The notes below the pieces were generated by a model, which saw only the letters and a list, made by a program, of their open reading frames with translations, was not told where the DNA came from and made no database searches. A program made the position numbers and the translations under genes. A DNA stretch of 64,000 nucleotides from assembly GCF_002865645.1 (NCBI RefSeq), contig NW_020194644.1, forward strand, positions 883,289-947,288, written 5' to 3'. Shown one piece after another: positions 48,271 to 59,579 of the stretch. Source of the DNA: Hyaloscypha bicolor E. Taxonomy: Eukaryota > Ascomycota > Leotiomycetes > Helotiales > Hyaloscyphaceae. Position 1 is the stretch's first letter, and each line of letters starts with the position of its first letter.

Positions 48271-51200
48271 CAGTCGGTCCGACCCAAACACGACAAAACG
48301 GTCGCTCTTTTACGCCTATAATAACTTTTTAACCACAACCTTTATTAATTTATACTAAGTAATGCGATTATAGAATAGAACCAGGCGAAAAATACCTATT
48401 AATCAGATTTTTGATATAATTTGTGATTCATTAATAATTAAGGCCTAAAATATACGGACCCTTTTTACTTTTTTGATTTTTCGTTATATAAAGCGCAAAA
48501 ATATTTGCTCGCTAAGGTCACGTGAGCCCGGACTTCAGGGAGAGATTAGGGCATCTCACCAGCCTTATTATTAATAAAATAATAATAATTAAGCCCTATA
48601 ATCTTAATTAAACCTTCCTAAGTACTAAATATGTCTTTTTCTAGTACTATATATATTATATATATGGTAGGACTATAATTAAATAGGTTTCAAGCTTACT
48701 TTTAGCTAAACTAAATCCATAAACTTAGCTTCTTATTTAGCTACCTTCTTTCCCTTCCTTTTATATATTATCCTATTTATCCATTACCTTTTTAGATATT
48801 ATTCTATAGCGTTTTTGCTTCTTTACATACCAAGCAGCTTGTTTAATACTTAATCCCTTCCGATATATATCTATCCAGCGGAATATACAGTTGCAAAACC
48901 TCCGTATAGTCTCAATTAAATAAGCTTCAAGTGCCTCTACTACCTTAACCTTAGTATCTGGGAAGCTAACCTTCTTTACTTGACGAAATCGAGTTTTGCT
49001 ATATCCCTAGTATATCTCAATTGGATTGATTTTGTAGTAGAACTTCGGTAGAAATATAGCCTTATATCTCCGCTCTATAATAAGCTCTTTAATTTGACTC
49101 TTCTCCTTAAAGAAGTCTTTGTGATTCGAGAGTATACGAGCTAAATAGTACGTTTGTTCGATAGCGGGAGGGTATTTAAGGGGTGCAGTATACTTAGCAC
49201 CCTTTGGATACTTAAATCTTAAGCCAGGGATATTGTACTCTCGCTTAATAAGAATCTATTCCATGCCCTTAGGCTCTCTTTCTCTATTCGGATTAAGTTG
49301 CCAAAGGACTTGTATGGTACCCTGTAACCCCGGAATCGTATACTCCGGTGGGAAATACGTATCCCTCCTATAGGGCTTAATATTACCCTTTTTAATCCCT
49401 CCTGGTATCTTGTTTATACCAAAGGCGTTCAGTGCACCTTCGCCATGTAAAGCGTATACAGAAGACTGATTAAATATTAGAATAGCTATGCAATTTTGGT
49501 ACTTCTATTCAAATATATTAAGCGTTCTAGCAACCTGTACTAGTAGCTATTTTATATTCTACCAGGGATCTCCATTTGAGCCTGGATATATAATTTAACG
49601 GGCATCCAAATCGGGGTCGTCCGGAATAAAAATGCCTTTATTATTCGGTACCCTAATATGCCTCTCAGGCCCTATAAATTCAGAATCGTGAATTAGCCTC
49701 CCTTTACTCTTTCCTGGCATTTTTTACTGACTATCTACTAGCCAGAGGCTCTTTTTATAGTCAAAACCATAGAAACAGCTCTTATTATAGAAGTATATAA
49801 CGTATACCTGAACTCTAATTGGGAGTAAAGGTTAAATCATATACCATATACTAGCTTTATTCTCCTTGTACTAGACTATATATAATAAAAGCTCGTTTAT
49901 TAATAGTAAAAATATCTCTTAACGATGCTAAATCATATTAGATCGTTCGTATCTATCTATATAAAGCCCTTTCTTAGTCTCATGATAATAAAAGCCGAGC
50001 CTAGGGAGCCATAAGTAAGCTGTGCTACAAGTAATTGGCCTTTTGATTATTGATAATAATCGAGGTAAAATCTCCTGATTAACGGTATTTAGGAAATCGT
50101 TTAGTAATATCGTTCCAAGCTCTTGATTAATTAACTAAGTACGGCAAGCTAAAAAGATGTCCTTATTATCCAGATAAGAGATACCATCTCTTTTACCACC
50201 CCTAGCCTCCAGTGGAATGCCATGCCACTGTCAATAGTAATTAAATAACCCCCTAATTCGCCGAGCTAGTATCTTTCTATTATTAAAGCGGTAATTACTG
50301 GAAGCTACTAAGAGCGATGCATCGATTCTCCCTAGTTAATACTGCCCTGGTTTCAGGAGCTATTAGGTATATTGCCGGAATAGGTATAAGTCAGTAACTA
50401 TATATAGAGTATATAAGTCTTTTATCTGTACTAGCTTTATATCCATATCGTCAAGGACTTCCTAATAAGTCATTCGTATGTCTAGAGCTTCGTTATCTCC
50501 GCAAGCGTTTCTAATAAGGGTATCCAAAAGGAGCTCGTTTATTCTATTGTCTTTATCCTCAAGCCTTTGCTCTTTTCTTAATTATATATCCCTAGGAATA
50601 TTAATTAGCCTCTTAATAATGCCGAATTATAGCTTCTTTTATTTAAAAGACGGTATAATTATAGGGATCTTGAGCCTAGCGACTTGAGTATCTTTTGCCC
50701 TCTGATCGTATATATGCTTTTATTGAGTTCTCAATGGCTTTGCTGATTCCTTTATTAATTTGGAGACATACGAGCCTCTGGAAGCTAGAAATAGTATTAG
50801 TATACTTATATTATAATATAAAGATAAGAAACTTACTAGTCTGTACCGTAAGTCTTTGCTCTCGCTGTGCAAATATAGGCTTCTCCAAAATAATCGTCTT
50901 ATTACCACTAATAATAAGCTTCCGCTGAACCCAAAAGAGAGTTGAATCTTCAAGCTCTAATTAATCGCCTTATTCAATATCTAAACCATTAGAATCGTCC
51001 TCTATATTAGAGGGTTTCCCATGCCGTTCGTCAAGAGTTGCTTGGATTGCAGCTTCTTTAGCTAGAGTAAGAACTATAATTGAATCAAGAGTTGAATCAG
51101 CTCGCTTGCACTTCTGAAGGCTTATAGAGGTAGCTATTGGAAGTATTTAAAAAGGGCACTTGATTGGGTTTGTGGTTATTGAGATATTAATATAATTATG

Positions 51201-51449
51201 GAAGAGCGGTCAATCTGGGGGGGGGGAGTCACGTAATAGCCAAAGTAAAAAAATGACTATATAAAGCGCAAAAATATTTACTCGCTTAATTACATATATT
51301 ATAACTCCCTTAATAATAAAGATATTATAATTTTGAGACTATAGAATTGATTCCTAGCGTATATAGTATAGTTTTAATTAATACGATTTATATCAATTAG
51401 TATTATAGTGGTTTTTATTTTTTTTGTCGTATTTGGGTCGGACCGACTA
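48271..51449 (-). mobile_element. TA-flanked DNA transposon with CAGTCGGTCCGACCC termini, 3179 bp
   Basis: Left end CAGTCGGTCCGACCCAAACA pairs with the right end TTTGGGTCGGACCGACTA, whose last base shows a G-to-A change. TA flanks both sides (48269-48270 and 51450-51451). It split the non-autonomous element described above. The minus strand carries a decayed DDE-type transposase. Length and TA duplication suggest the Tc1/mariner superfamily in the broad sense, but the transposase belongs to a group I cannot name. Confidence 0.7.
48720..51140 (-). pseudogene. DDE transposase of unassigned group, decayed
   Basis: Minus-strand fragments in order: LWLPRLGFYYHETKKGLYID, then RLIHDSEFIGPE, then ALNAFGINKIPGGIKKGNIK, then HKDFFKEKSQIKELI, and KAIFLPKFYYKINPIEMY followed by a stop at the expected Trp. 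It ends EAYLIETIRRFCNCIFRWID and RKGLSIKQAAWYVKKQKRYR. The order matches a transposase-like family I recall from many mushroom and ascomycete genomes (LPKFHCxLNPIE motif). Stops at Trp and Gln positions fit RIP. No ATG-to-stop frame survives. Confidence 0.6.
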
Positions 51450-51539
51450 TAGTTCGGCCCCTAATCGATCCCCCGGGGGGGGGGGGTCGTTTTACATTTT
51501 CCCGGTTTTGTGGACGACTTTGCGATGACTACCCACTAG

Positions 51540-51857
51540 CTTGATCCCGCAGTAGAGCCTCTATTTATGGAGGACGGCAACTCTGCCTATGGCCACAAAT
51601 CTATACGAAATTGCTATGTAAGGTAGAGAACAGCTTACGGGATTATCCTTATGCCTCACCCGTTAACTTTACCGGATATGAACCCAATTGAGAAGTATTG
51701 GAGGTGGATAAAGCAAAGGTTATACCGCCGGTAGCACCAACCAACGAATGAGGAAGAGATGCAAGCCGCGGTAAGGGAGAAGTGGGATGCAATTCCACAG
51801 GAATGGATTAATAGCTTGATTAATAAGCAGGAGCATTGGGTTCATGTACTTGATTAA
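51540..51857 (+). pseudogene. Tc1-like transposase, 3' part
   Basis: Reads EPLFMEDGNSAYGHKSIRNC, then LMPHPLTLPDMNPIEKYWRW with IKQRLYRR, and ends HWVHVLD before a TAA. It contains the second Asp and final Glu of a DDE triad. One Trp and one Gln position are stops. It continues the 5' part at 43744..44560; a short linking segment is uncertain because of the nested insertions. Confidence 0.65.
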
Positions 51858-52978
51858 TTTGATTGATTTGATTTAGTCATAGAATACAGAGCCTTCGGAG
51901 TGGCTATAAAGCATATGTCTAAATTATTTAGTGCCCTCAGGACCCCCTATGCACCCCTAAGGACTATAATAGCACATCGCAGGGTACTAAAACACCACTT
52001 TTCCTTGTATATTCCCTCCCTTTCTAGGCTAAAGAAGTTCTCAAAGGTCTTGAAATCTTAGGCTGTAAACCCGGCTCCCGTTGCGAAGTTTGTAGCTCGC
52101 TCTATATATCTTGATTATAATATCGTCTTGCCGTACGGCTAATATGGTCGTATGTAGCTTATAGCTCAATGAAGCATGAAGTGAAAAGAGATTATAATTG
52201 CGCCGTATGCATGTCTTATGTTTCTGGTCTTATATGGTATAGAGCTTTTATTGAAGAGGCCCAAATGCGAATAGAAATGCTGTATATATGAGCTACGGGC
52301 TCTGCCCGTAGTAAATGTATTCTCAATTGTCCAACAGGTAGACTTCTCTGCAGAGAGCCTAGCTTTATAAATAGCCGTTAATGTGGTCTGATTCCCGGGT
52401 CGTTAGCCGTAGGCCTCGCCGTTTGACTGATCTCGTGGTTGTGGTGTAGTAAAATCGAGGAAATGGAGCCCGGAATGCGCGAGGAAAGCAAGACGCGTGT
52501 GCTCAAGTTATCGTTATTGTGAAATGTATCGTGTGTTGGGAAAAAGGATGTGTCGTGACTGCGTAGTCGTGATCTTTGAGTCTGGCATCGTGGACTCGAG
52601 CGGTCGAGGGAGGAGGATCGGGCTTGCGTTCTCACCAACGCGTCGATCGTAGTCGTAATCGCAATTGCAGTCTTGCCGAAGGATCGTAATTGTGATCGTG
52701 GTTCTGGTGTTATTGATTATGGTATCGATTAGGGAGCGGTCCGCCAAGTCGCTCGCAGGTTGACGCGTATCGATCGAAAGGACTCAATCTTGGCTCTCCA
52801 GATACTGCCTCGACAGTAGTACTGAAGGTTCGTAGGGGGCACCGCGTACAGGTGTTGAGTCTTCGTCCCCAGGGTTTATGTACTTATGGAGCGATTTGGG
52901 TAGGCTACTCCTAATTAAATGCTGCAATTATACTTAATCGCGATGATTTTGCTCGCTAAGCGCCCCTATAATCCATAG
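51858..52978. other. Non-coding 3' region of the outer element
   Basis: About 1.1 kb between the transposase stop and the right TIR. This is unusually long for a Tc1-like element, so another relic may lie here. The part at 52380-52870 is less AT-rich than the rest and contains repeated ATCGTAATCG/TCGTGATC-like motifs. No gene recognised. Confidence 0.35.
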
Positions 52979-52998
52979 ACTAGTGGGCACCAGGCTCG

Positions 52999-53434
52999 TT
53001 ATTACTTTTATAAGCCTCCTTTAAAAGTAAGAACTTAGTTATTCTAATTATTATATAAATATTGCACTTCTCGTATAATTCATTTCGCCACTATATTTTT
53101 ATTGAAATTTATAAGAGCGAAATTTATAAATTACTTACTTTTGCCTTACAAAAAGAATAAGTATTATACCTTAATGCTTTATAATTTTAGGGGAGTTATT
53201 ACTAAAGAATAGTAACCCCAAGGATTAATAGTGCCGGAGATTACTCTGAAACCCCCCGAGCCGTAATTAAATACTTAGTAATTGGTCCTCCCGAACGCTC
53301 CTAATTAAGACAAATACTGGCTTTGATTATCTAGTATTAAAAGCTAGAGTTGGTTGCTATGCCCTTAGACATAACTAAGACCTCGCGGTATTAACCGAAC
53401 CCAAGCCGGGAAACCCATCCTATATCCCACCAAG
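52999..53434. other. AT-rich flank of the transposon island
   Basis: No gene. Composition and many TA-rich motifs suggest RIP-mutated repeat sequence, which ends abruptly at the 3' end of the Clr5-TPR gene. Confidence 0.35.
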
Positions 53435-55826
53435 TTAGTACTTGGAATCTTCTCTACTCGTCAAAGGTGCATTTGCCTCCATTTCCTTGCTTTCTGAAAT
53501 CGAATCCTCTAGCACATTGATACACGACTCCATGTCATCGATATCCGGACGACAAGCGTTGCCAGAACCGTCCGTCATCCATAGTCTACGAACCACGTCC
53601 CGGTACAAGTTGATAGCGTCTCCGACCCGTTGGCACACCTGATAGCACTCGCCAAGATCATAGCAGACTCTGAGAGTGTATGGATAGCCCCAGCCATAGG
53701 CGACTGATCTATCCCGAAGGACCTCCCAATACCACTTGATAGCTTCATCGTAACATTCCCTCAACATCAACACCCGGGCAAGTCCGCATTTGCTGTTCGC
53801 TAAGCCCTGAGGCTCTGTACTGCCACTGATGTCTGACTCAGTAGCAATGATTTCTCTGAAAAGCTTCTCACTGCCTGATAAATCGCCTCCCTTTGTCATG
53901 TTCCGAGCTAAGGCTACCTGAGTTCCCAGGATGTCCGGGTGTTCGTCCCCTAACACGCGGTGAAATTTCTCTAATGCCTTCTGGGCTAATTGGCAGCCTT
54001 CCATGTGCGTATCTTGGACCCAGAATGCTGCCGAGAGGTTCGTCATTGCTCTGCAAGCTTCCTCGTCAGTAGCGTCAGATCCCTCGAGATGAAGATGAAC
54101 TGCAGTCCTCAGCAACATGTCTCCTCCTGGGCCTTTCGTCAGCGCGAGAAGGTATCCTAACTGTGTCATCGCATGGAGCGACCTCTTATCTCGTGGGCCG
54201 CAGTAAGTAAGCCAGAGTTGGAGAACCTGTCGGAGAATACTCTCGGCCTCATCGATGCGGCCGAGCTCTTCCGCAATCAAGGCATTATTAGTTAGCATGT
54301 GGGCAATCCGTGGGGTACCCAGATGGCCAATTCGGATGAGTGCAGAAAACAAACTGCGATTCAAAGAGCGTGCTTCGTAAAACTTCCCTTGTGCGACGAG
54401 AGAATCGACAAGACATTGGGTTGCATCCAGAGTTCTCAGATTCTCGCTTCCCAGCTCTTTCGAATACAGTTTTTTAAGTTTTCTGTCTAGCACCTCAGCT
54501 TCAGCATATTTCCTACGGTCGTAGTAAGTTTGGGAAAGACTCTCCATAGCCGCAACAAGTGAGGGGTCGCCTCTGCCGCAAAGCGGTTGTAGCTTTGTGA
54601 ACTTCGTTTTGAAGTCGCTCTCCTGTGAGGCGAGAGAAGCCCAGACCGTCCTATGAGAAAGATCAACCTCAACTGGGGTACTGGAGGGACTACCAGAGAA
54701 AACATAGAGCTCATTGAGTGGGCTTGCAGGGTGCCCAAAAAACACAGCTGCTGCAAAATCCTGAAGCTCTGCTATCTGCGACGTGTGGCTAATCGGTACC
54801 AACGGGAGTGGCGGCGAAGGTTTGCATTGCCCGGAAGAATACAGATTATTGCCACTGGAATTGATGACCTTATTGTCGTCATTGAAAAGGTCCTGGATTT
54901 GGCGTTCCGATATACATCTTGGCACTTCGGGCAGATATCCGGGTTCGAGTGACAACGCTGGCACGGGATTCTCGCATTCGATCTTCAAAGCCATAAAGAG
55001 CCGTGACAAACCAGGAGACTGAGGAACTTCGACAGAGGACCAGTTTATTAACCATGAATCTTCACTCGGAGTTGCAGTCCCCGAAACAGAACTTGAGGGT
55101 GACTGGACTGATGGTGAACTTTGCAGAGTCCTTGGGCTGGAACCGTCATCAAGACCCTCTGAATTCATTTGTTGGTCTGAAGTTGGGGAAGTCACCCTCG
55201 TATCTGATTTCACAAGATTTGTCACTGAAAGCTCGTGTTGCGGAGCTAAAGCTAAACTCACCCAAGGCAGACGACTGAGGTTGGACAAAATGACATGGCT
55301 GTTCGTCGACATCGTCCCTATACCTCTTCCTCCAACTCCTCAATTTCTCGGGCTTCAGTCTCGGATCACCGGGATACAATGATGAAGGTACATTACAATC
55401 AGGAAGAGATTGCAGGATGCCTCGTCGCTCAGAGCTCGATACGTTCTTTCGAAATCCCCATTCGGCTATCTTCCTCGAGAACTGGCGTTTTCTAACGCAT
55501 CCGTTAGTATCTGAGCCCCAGATATTATATGGAGTAAATTTGCAATCATACGTAGTCTCAAATCCGTGCTGGGTCAAGAGAAGGTTCGCGAGATATGGGT
55601 AAGGTCTGTCTTCTTCTACGTAAACGCGCTGAATGAGAGGTTTCAACTCCTCCCAACGCTGTCGAGCCGCTTCGCGTACTCCAAGACTTCTTGGGTCGAA
55701 ATCGTAGAGCCTGTTGCTTGCTTCAAACGCGCAATGCCGATCCTTTGTTTGGTTGGCTATGTTTTGGTTAACGAATGGGAAGGTGCTCGCTGAGGCTGTC
55801 GGGAATGAGGGTGTTGAATGGTTCAT
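53435..55826 (-). CDS. Clr5-domain and TPR-repeat protein, 757 aa
   Basis: Three minus-strand exons, 55552..55826, 55262..55491 and 53435..55203, with intron phases that close. The Clr5 domain lies at about residues 57-110 (RWEELKPLIQRVYVEEDRPY; HGFETT then KRQFSRKIAEWGFRKN). It is completed only by removing a 60-bp intron with an ACTAAC branch site. A Ser/Pro-rich linker leads to tetratricopeptide-like repeats from about residue 330 (AMESLSQTYYDRRKYAEAEV; EARSLNRSLFSAL; DEAIKWYWEVLRDR). Clr5-TPR proteins are abundant in filamentous ascomycetes and uncharacterised. The Clr5 name comes from a fission-yeast silencing factor, so a chromatin role is only a hint. The gene sits at the edge of a transposon island and appears intact. 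Confidence 0.8.
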
Positions 55827-56411
55827 CGTGAGAAAATGAGGTTCGTCGTTTAGAATCGGCCGTATAGCGGGACTAAGCAATCGGATTACTTAACGTACAG
55901 AGAGATGAGGGCAGTGGCGAAAAACCTCGCTTTAAGTCTCTCTGTTTGCTCTGTCTCCACCCTTGTGAGCTTGCGAGGTGATGTGTCGTCGAAGCCCATA
56001 AGCGATTGGGCATGGACAAAAGTACCATATCTTCCCGGAAAGGGATAGCGCATTTTCCCAGCACATTCTGCAGCCTTACCAAAAGAATCGGGCGAGGAAT
56101 CCACACCTTAGCCTCTTGTGAACTTCACGGGCGGGACACTGTGCCATAACTGCCTATAGTCAGGGCGTAATGTATTTGTAGCCCTTAGATGAAGGCTAAG
56201 ACAGCTGCAAGCCGAAAATAACTCGGCACACGCATACTTGGCCAATGCCGTTAAGGTAACTGCACGGCGCTCGACTGTTGCGGTACTTTTTCCGACTGGT
56301 TCGACACGGCTTGCATCCTGGATTACTATTGTTGACGTAACGGTAATTGTGGTTCTTGGAGTTGAGTTGGTGATAACTGGAGTATTAAGCAGAATATGTA
56401 GTAAAGAGCTG

Positions 56412-56569
56412 TCCCTTCGTCTGGCGAGACATAGTCCACGCTAGCAAGGGGGCCTGGCTCAGACTGGAAAGTTGTCCCTTTGCTTATAAACTTATTAGTC
56501 ATCTATCGCCTTTTCGCCCTGAGCCAGGCCCCCTTGCTAGCGTGGACTATGTCTCGCCAGACGAAGGGA
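56412..56569. repeat. Perfect 51-bp inverted repeat with 56-bp loop
   Basis: Left arm 56412..56462 begins TCCCTTCGTCTGGCGAGACA. Right arm 56519..56569 ends TGTCTCGCCAGACGAAGGGA. I compared the arms base by base and found no mismatch. The loop is 56 bp. The arms are GC-richer than the surroundings. No clear target duplication borders it, and no coding capacity exists. Confidence 0.9.
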
Positions 56570-57182
56570 TAGAATGAAGTGGTAGGTGCGCCTAAGATTT
56601 TGAAGACTATAAATACATTAACGATAGCTTGGCGGTTGACAGCTCTTCGCTGTTCTGTGACGACTCACGAGGCTTCTGGGACGGGCGGAAACACAAGTGT
56701 TGAGAGTCAAAGTAACCTTTCCCCCTAATGTTTCAAAGGGAGAATATACTTACTTAGCGGGTGGCGGGAACCTTTGAGCTTTCACCAATTCGTAAGACCG
56801 AATCAAAATGCGGATGGTGGAATGTAAAATATTCTCGAATTTGCAGAATCTTTTAATGAACTATATTATGGGGCTTCTAGCGTCTGCCTCCACTCTGAAC
56901 CTACAGTGGACCAATAGTGTATCTCGGCCGGGCATGCCCTGAAGTCGCATGATTTTATACCAAGACATCCGTACCTTGTTTACTTCAAACTGAACTCAAA
57001 ATATCAGGACAAGCACTTGATTGAGTTGAACGGGAAACAAAACAAATTGAATTCTGACTCATAGAGTATTTGATTTCATCTGAAATAGTAACTGCTGTTG
57101 TTTAATCAGAATAATCACCTTATTTAGCGTGCTCCCCGGGTCACATCGCACGTGACCCTTTGCCATTTGCTCACCTGTTGAA

Positions 57183-57255
57183 ATTAGGGGCCTGAGGCCC
57201 CTAATAGGCTTACTGGAATACCCTGTACGGCTGGAATACCCTGTATAGCTGGAAT
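57183..57255. repeat. Palindrome and 18-bp tandem repeat upstream of a HET gene
   Basis: ATTAGGGGCC-TGA-GGCCCCTAAT is a perfect 10-bp-arm palindrome. It is followed by about 2.4 copies of an 18-bp unit, CTGGAATACCCTGTACGG. The position, about 170-250 bp upstream of the HET start, would suit a regulatory array, but that is a guess. Confidence 0.7.
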
Positions 57256-57428
57256 CGGTTCAGCTGGCATAGGGATTTAGTGCATGTGATTTAGGGGGTT
57301 CAGGGCTATATATACGGGCTACTTACCACTGTAGAACAGCAGTCAACTCAGTATCGTTTACTTGGTTTACATTGCAAGCACGTGACCCTAGCTTCTTTAT
57401 TTAGCTAGTTCAACATCACCCTCGTTTC

Positions 57429-59579
57429 ATGTCGCGCCCACTCTTCCTTACCATCACCTCACACAATTTTCGTGCAGTCTTCACTATCTTATCTCTGCTC
57501 ATCAACCCTCTGGTAGCTCGAAATTTTCACTACTTCCTAACTACGAGTACAAGTGTCATGCCTCTCAGTCGCTTTAGCTACAAGGTTCTAAATGAGAACC
57601 TGCGCGAGTTTCGGCTCCTCACAGTTCAGCCACGATCGTCCCTTGACGAACCCATTTATGTTTCAATAGAGATACATAAATTATCGGCTCCTCCACCTTA
57701 TGAGGCTTTGTCTTATGTATGGGGCGCTTCCGCCCCAAACAATCCTCCCATCGTCTTAATTGGGGAGGAGGAGGGACTTGAAGTCACCCCAAATCTATTC
57801 TATATACTCATGAAACTCAGTCTCACGGAAAAGGAGCGAGTGATGTGGATTGATGCGATTTGTATCGACCAAGATGATCTGGATGAAAGATCATCGCAGG
57901 TGCAACTTATGAGGGACATATACATGAAGGCTACGAGGACTATTGTCTTTCTTGGGGATGATTCTCTAGGAACCCACTGGATTCTACCTATTCTTAAGGA
58001 GATAACCTGGAGTCAAACTTGGAAAACCGATGAGGAGAGACAGGTTCGAATTGAAACAAAGACAAAATTTCAGCAACAACTGTCAACCACGCGTGGGGTG
58101 AAGGGGATGCTCTCAGAGGGGTTTTATGGTGATATTGCTACTCGCCCATTTTGGACCAGGATGTGGATTGTCCAAGAGGTTGTATTGTCAAGAAATCCAA
58201 TCATCATGTTTGGTGACCACGAGGTGCCCTGGGATAGCTTTGCGGATAGCAGTTGGATATTGGATCAAGTTGTGCGAGATATTTTTCCAGAAATCAGCAC
58301 TGAATCTCACGGCCTTGCAAACATGAAATCTATTCAAACCATTCGGGAAATATACAAGCTAGGATTTCAGGTATCCATTTGTGACCTATTGGCCTGCCTT
58401 CGAGGGACGAGATCCACTGATCTGAAAGACATGGTTTATGGCTTGCTAGGATTAGTAGAGACGCCAATTATAGCTGATTATAACGTCTCTACAACTAAAA
58501 TAGTATACGTCAATGTTGTTGAACATTCTATCACAAAGGATCGATCACTGGATGTCATAACTATGAGGAGGGCTCCAAGTTTATTGAACGGACTACCAAG
58601 CTGGGCACCGGATTGGTCTGCTTCTGCCATCAGCGATTTTTCACAGGAAGGGGACTTGATAGATGGCTTGAACAGGATAGCGGAGCCTTTGGTGCTGCGA
58701 TACGTGGACGGGGATCTTATGAGAATGTGCTTGAAAGTAGACGAAGCACCAATAGTCAGCTCCGATGGGGAGACTATATTGGATATCAAACCTTTCAATG
58801 CAAGTGCTGGACGAACACTATCAACCAACGAAGTGGTCGTTGACAGAAATCTCATGACTCTACAGGTCAAGGGCATCTTAGTTGGGACCATTTACGATAT
58901 TGGAAGCGTTCTTGATCGAGAGGAAGCAAGTGGGGAGATCTTTTTCCATCAGGTCTTCCGAGATTGGGAGGAAGTTTTTCGACGTCAGTATGGAAATTGC
59001 CAAATAGACGTTTGTGGGCTCGTTTTCACGATTGTTGATGCACTCAGTCGAATCTACAACTTTTTGACGACATATTTGGCCGACATTAGGGTTGATTTTA
59101 GCTCGGAGACTTGGAAGGTGGAATATTTCCAGAAGTACAAAGATAGTCGCACAGAAAGTAGCCCGACGACGAGAAACTTTAGAGAGCCACGCCCAGTGGA
59201 GGCATTTGTGCGAACGCTTTTTGCAGATCGGGACTCGGATTTCCAACGCATAAGCTTAGGTCATTTTGAAGAGTTCTGGACGAACCCTCCCGTGAGCAAA
59301 TCTACATGGCCCATGGAGGTTTATTCCATGACTTTTGCAACGAATCGCCGGTTTTTTGTTACCTGTGATGGAGAGATGGGCCTTGCGCCTATGAGGGCAC
59401 GAAAAAATGACATCGTTTGTGTGCTCTACGGTTGCTCTGTGCCTATTGTCTTAAGGGAGGAAGAAACGGGAAGGTTTACGTTTATCGGAGAGTGTTTTCT
59501 GCATGGTTTTATGGATGGTGAGGCTATGGACATGCAAAAAAAATACAATTTAAAAGAACAGAAATGGGTTATCTATTAG
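57429..59579 (+). CDS. HET-domain protein, 716 aa (or 673 aa from Met44)
   Basis: Intronless frame. The HET domain has PPYEALSYVWG (about 89-99), VMWIDAICIDQDD (about 138-150), TIVFLGDD and the downstream RPFWTRMWIVQEVVL block. The C-terminus has FIGECFLHGFMDGEAMDM, the usual end of large HET proteins. The first 43 residues are hydrophobic (FTILSLLINPLVA) and unlike typical HET starts. Met44 (57558, VMPLSRFSYKVLN) is therefore a good alternative start. The family acts in heterokaryon incompatibility; individual role untested. It lies downstream of the palindrome and tandem repeats. Intact. Confidence 0.85.
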   Translation: MSRPLFLTITSHNFRAVFTILSLLINPLVARNFHYFLTTSTSVMPLSRFSYKVLNENLREFRLLTVQPRSSLDEPIYVSIEIHKLSAPPPYEALSYVWGASAPNNPPIVLIGEEEGLEVTPNLFYILMKLSLTEKERVMWIDAICIDQDDLDERSSQVQLMRDIYMKATRTIVFLGDDSLGTHWILPILKEITWSQTWKTDEERQVRIETKTKFQQQLSTTRGVKGMLSEGFYGDIATRPFWTRMWIVQEVVLSRNPIIMFGDHEVPWDSFADSSWILDQVVRDIFPEISTESHGLANMKSIQTIREIYKLGFQVSICDLLACLRGTRSTDLKDMVYGLLGLVETPIIADYNVSTTKIVYVNVVEHSITKDRSLDVITMRRAPSLLNGLPSWAPDWSASAISDFSQEGDLIDGLNRIAEPLVLRYVDGDLMRMCLKVDEAPIVSSDGETILDIKPFNASAGRTLSTNEVVVDRNLMTLQVKGILVGTIYDIGSVLDREEASGEIFFHQVFRDWEEVFRRQYGNCQIDVCGLVFTIVDALSRIYNFLTTYLADIRVDFSSETWKVEYFQKYKDSRTESSPTTRNFREPRPVEAFVRTLFADRDSDFQRISLGHFEEFWTNPPVSKSTWPMEVYSMTFATNRRFFVTCDGEMGLAPMRARKNDIVCVLYGCSVPIVLREEETGRFTFIGECFLHGFMDGEAMDMQKKYNLKEQKWVIY

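Larger units (their letters stand above)
43668..52998 (+). mobile_element. Outer Tc1/mariner-like element, split by nested insertions
   Basis: Left end CGAGCCTGGTGCCCACTAGT and its inverse ACTAGTGGGCACCAGGCTCG at 52979..52998 form the TIRs, which pair for about 34 bp. TTA lies next to both ends, so a TA duplication is not clean. Its transposase is in two pieces: a 5' part starting at 43744 and a 3' part at about 51540..51857. About 7 kb of other elements lie between them. The family is inferred from the transposase (MEDGNSAYGHKS; LPDMNPIEKYWRWIKQ). Confidence 0.7.
55827..57428. other. Intergenic with a perfect hairpin and promoter repeats
   Basis: It contains the 51-bp inverted repeat (56412..56569). 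A 23-bp palindrome lies at 57183..57205 and an 18-bp tandem repeat at about 57213..57255, upstream of the second HET gene. I see no gene. Confidence 0.5.

Noticed and set aside
50478..50953. Hydrophobic frames as membrane proteins
   Set aside because: They lie inside the AT-rich decayed transposase on the opposite strand. Hydrophobicity comes from T-rich codons.
52378..52747. Overlapping minus-strand frames in the 3' part of the outer transposon
   Set aside because: Low-complexity Asp/Thr/Ile-rich translations from ATCGTAATCG-like repeats; no gene-like features.
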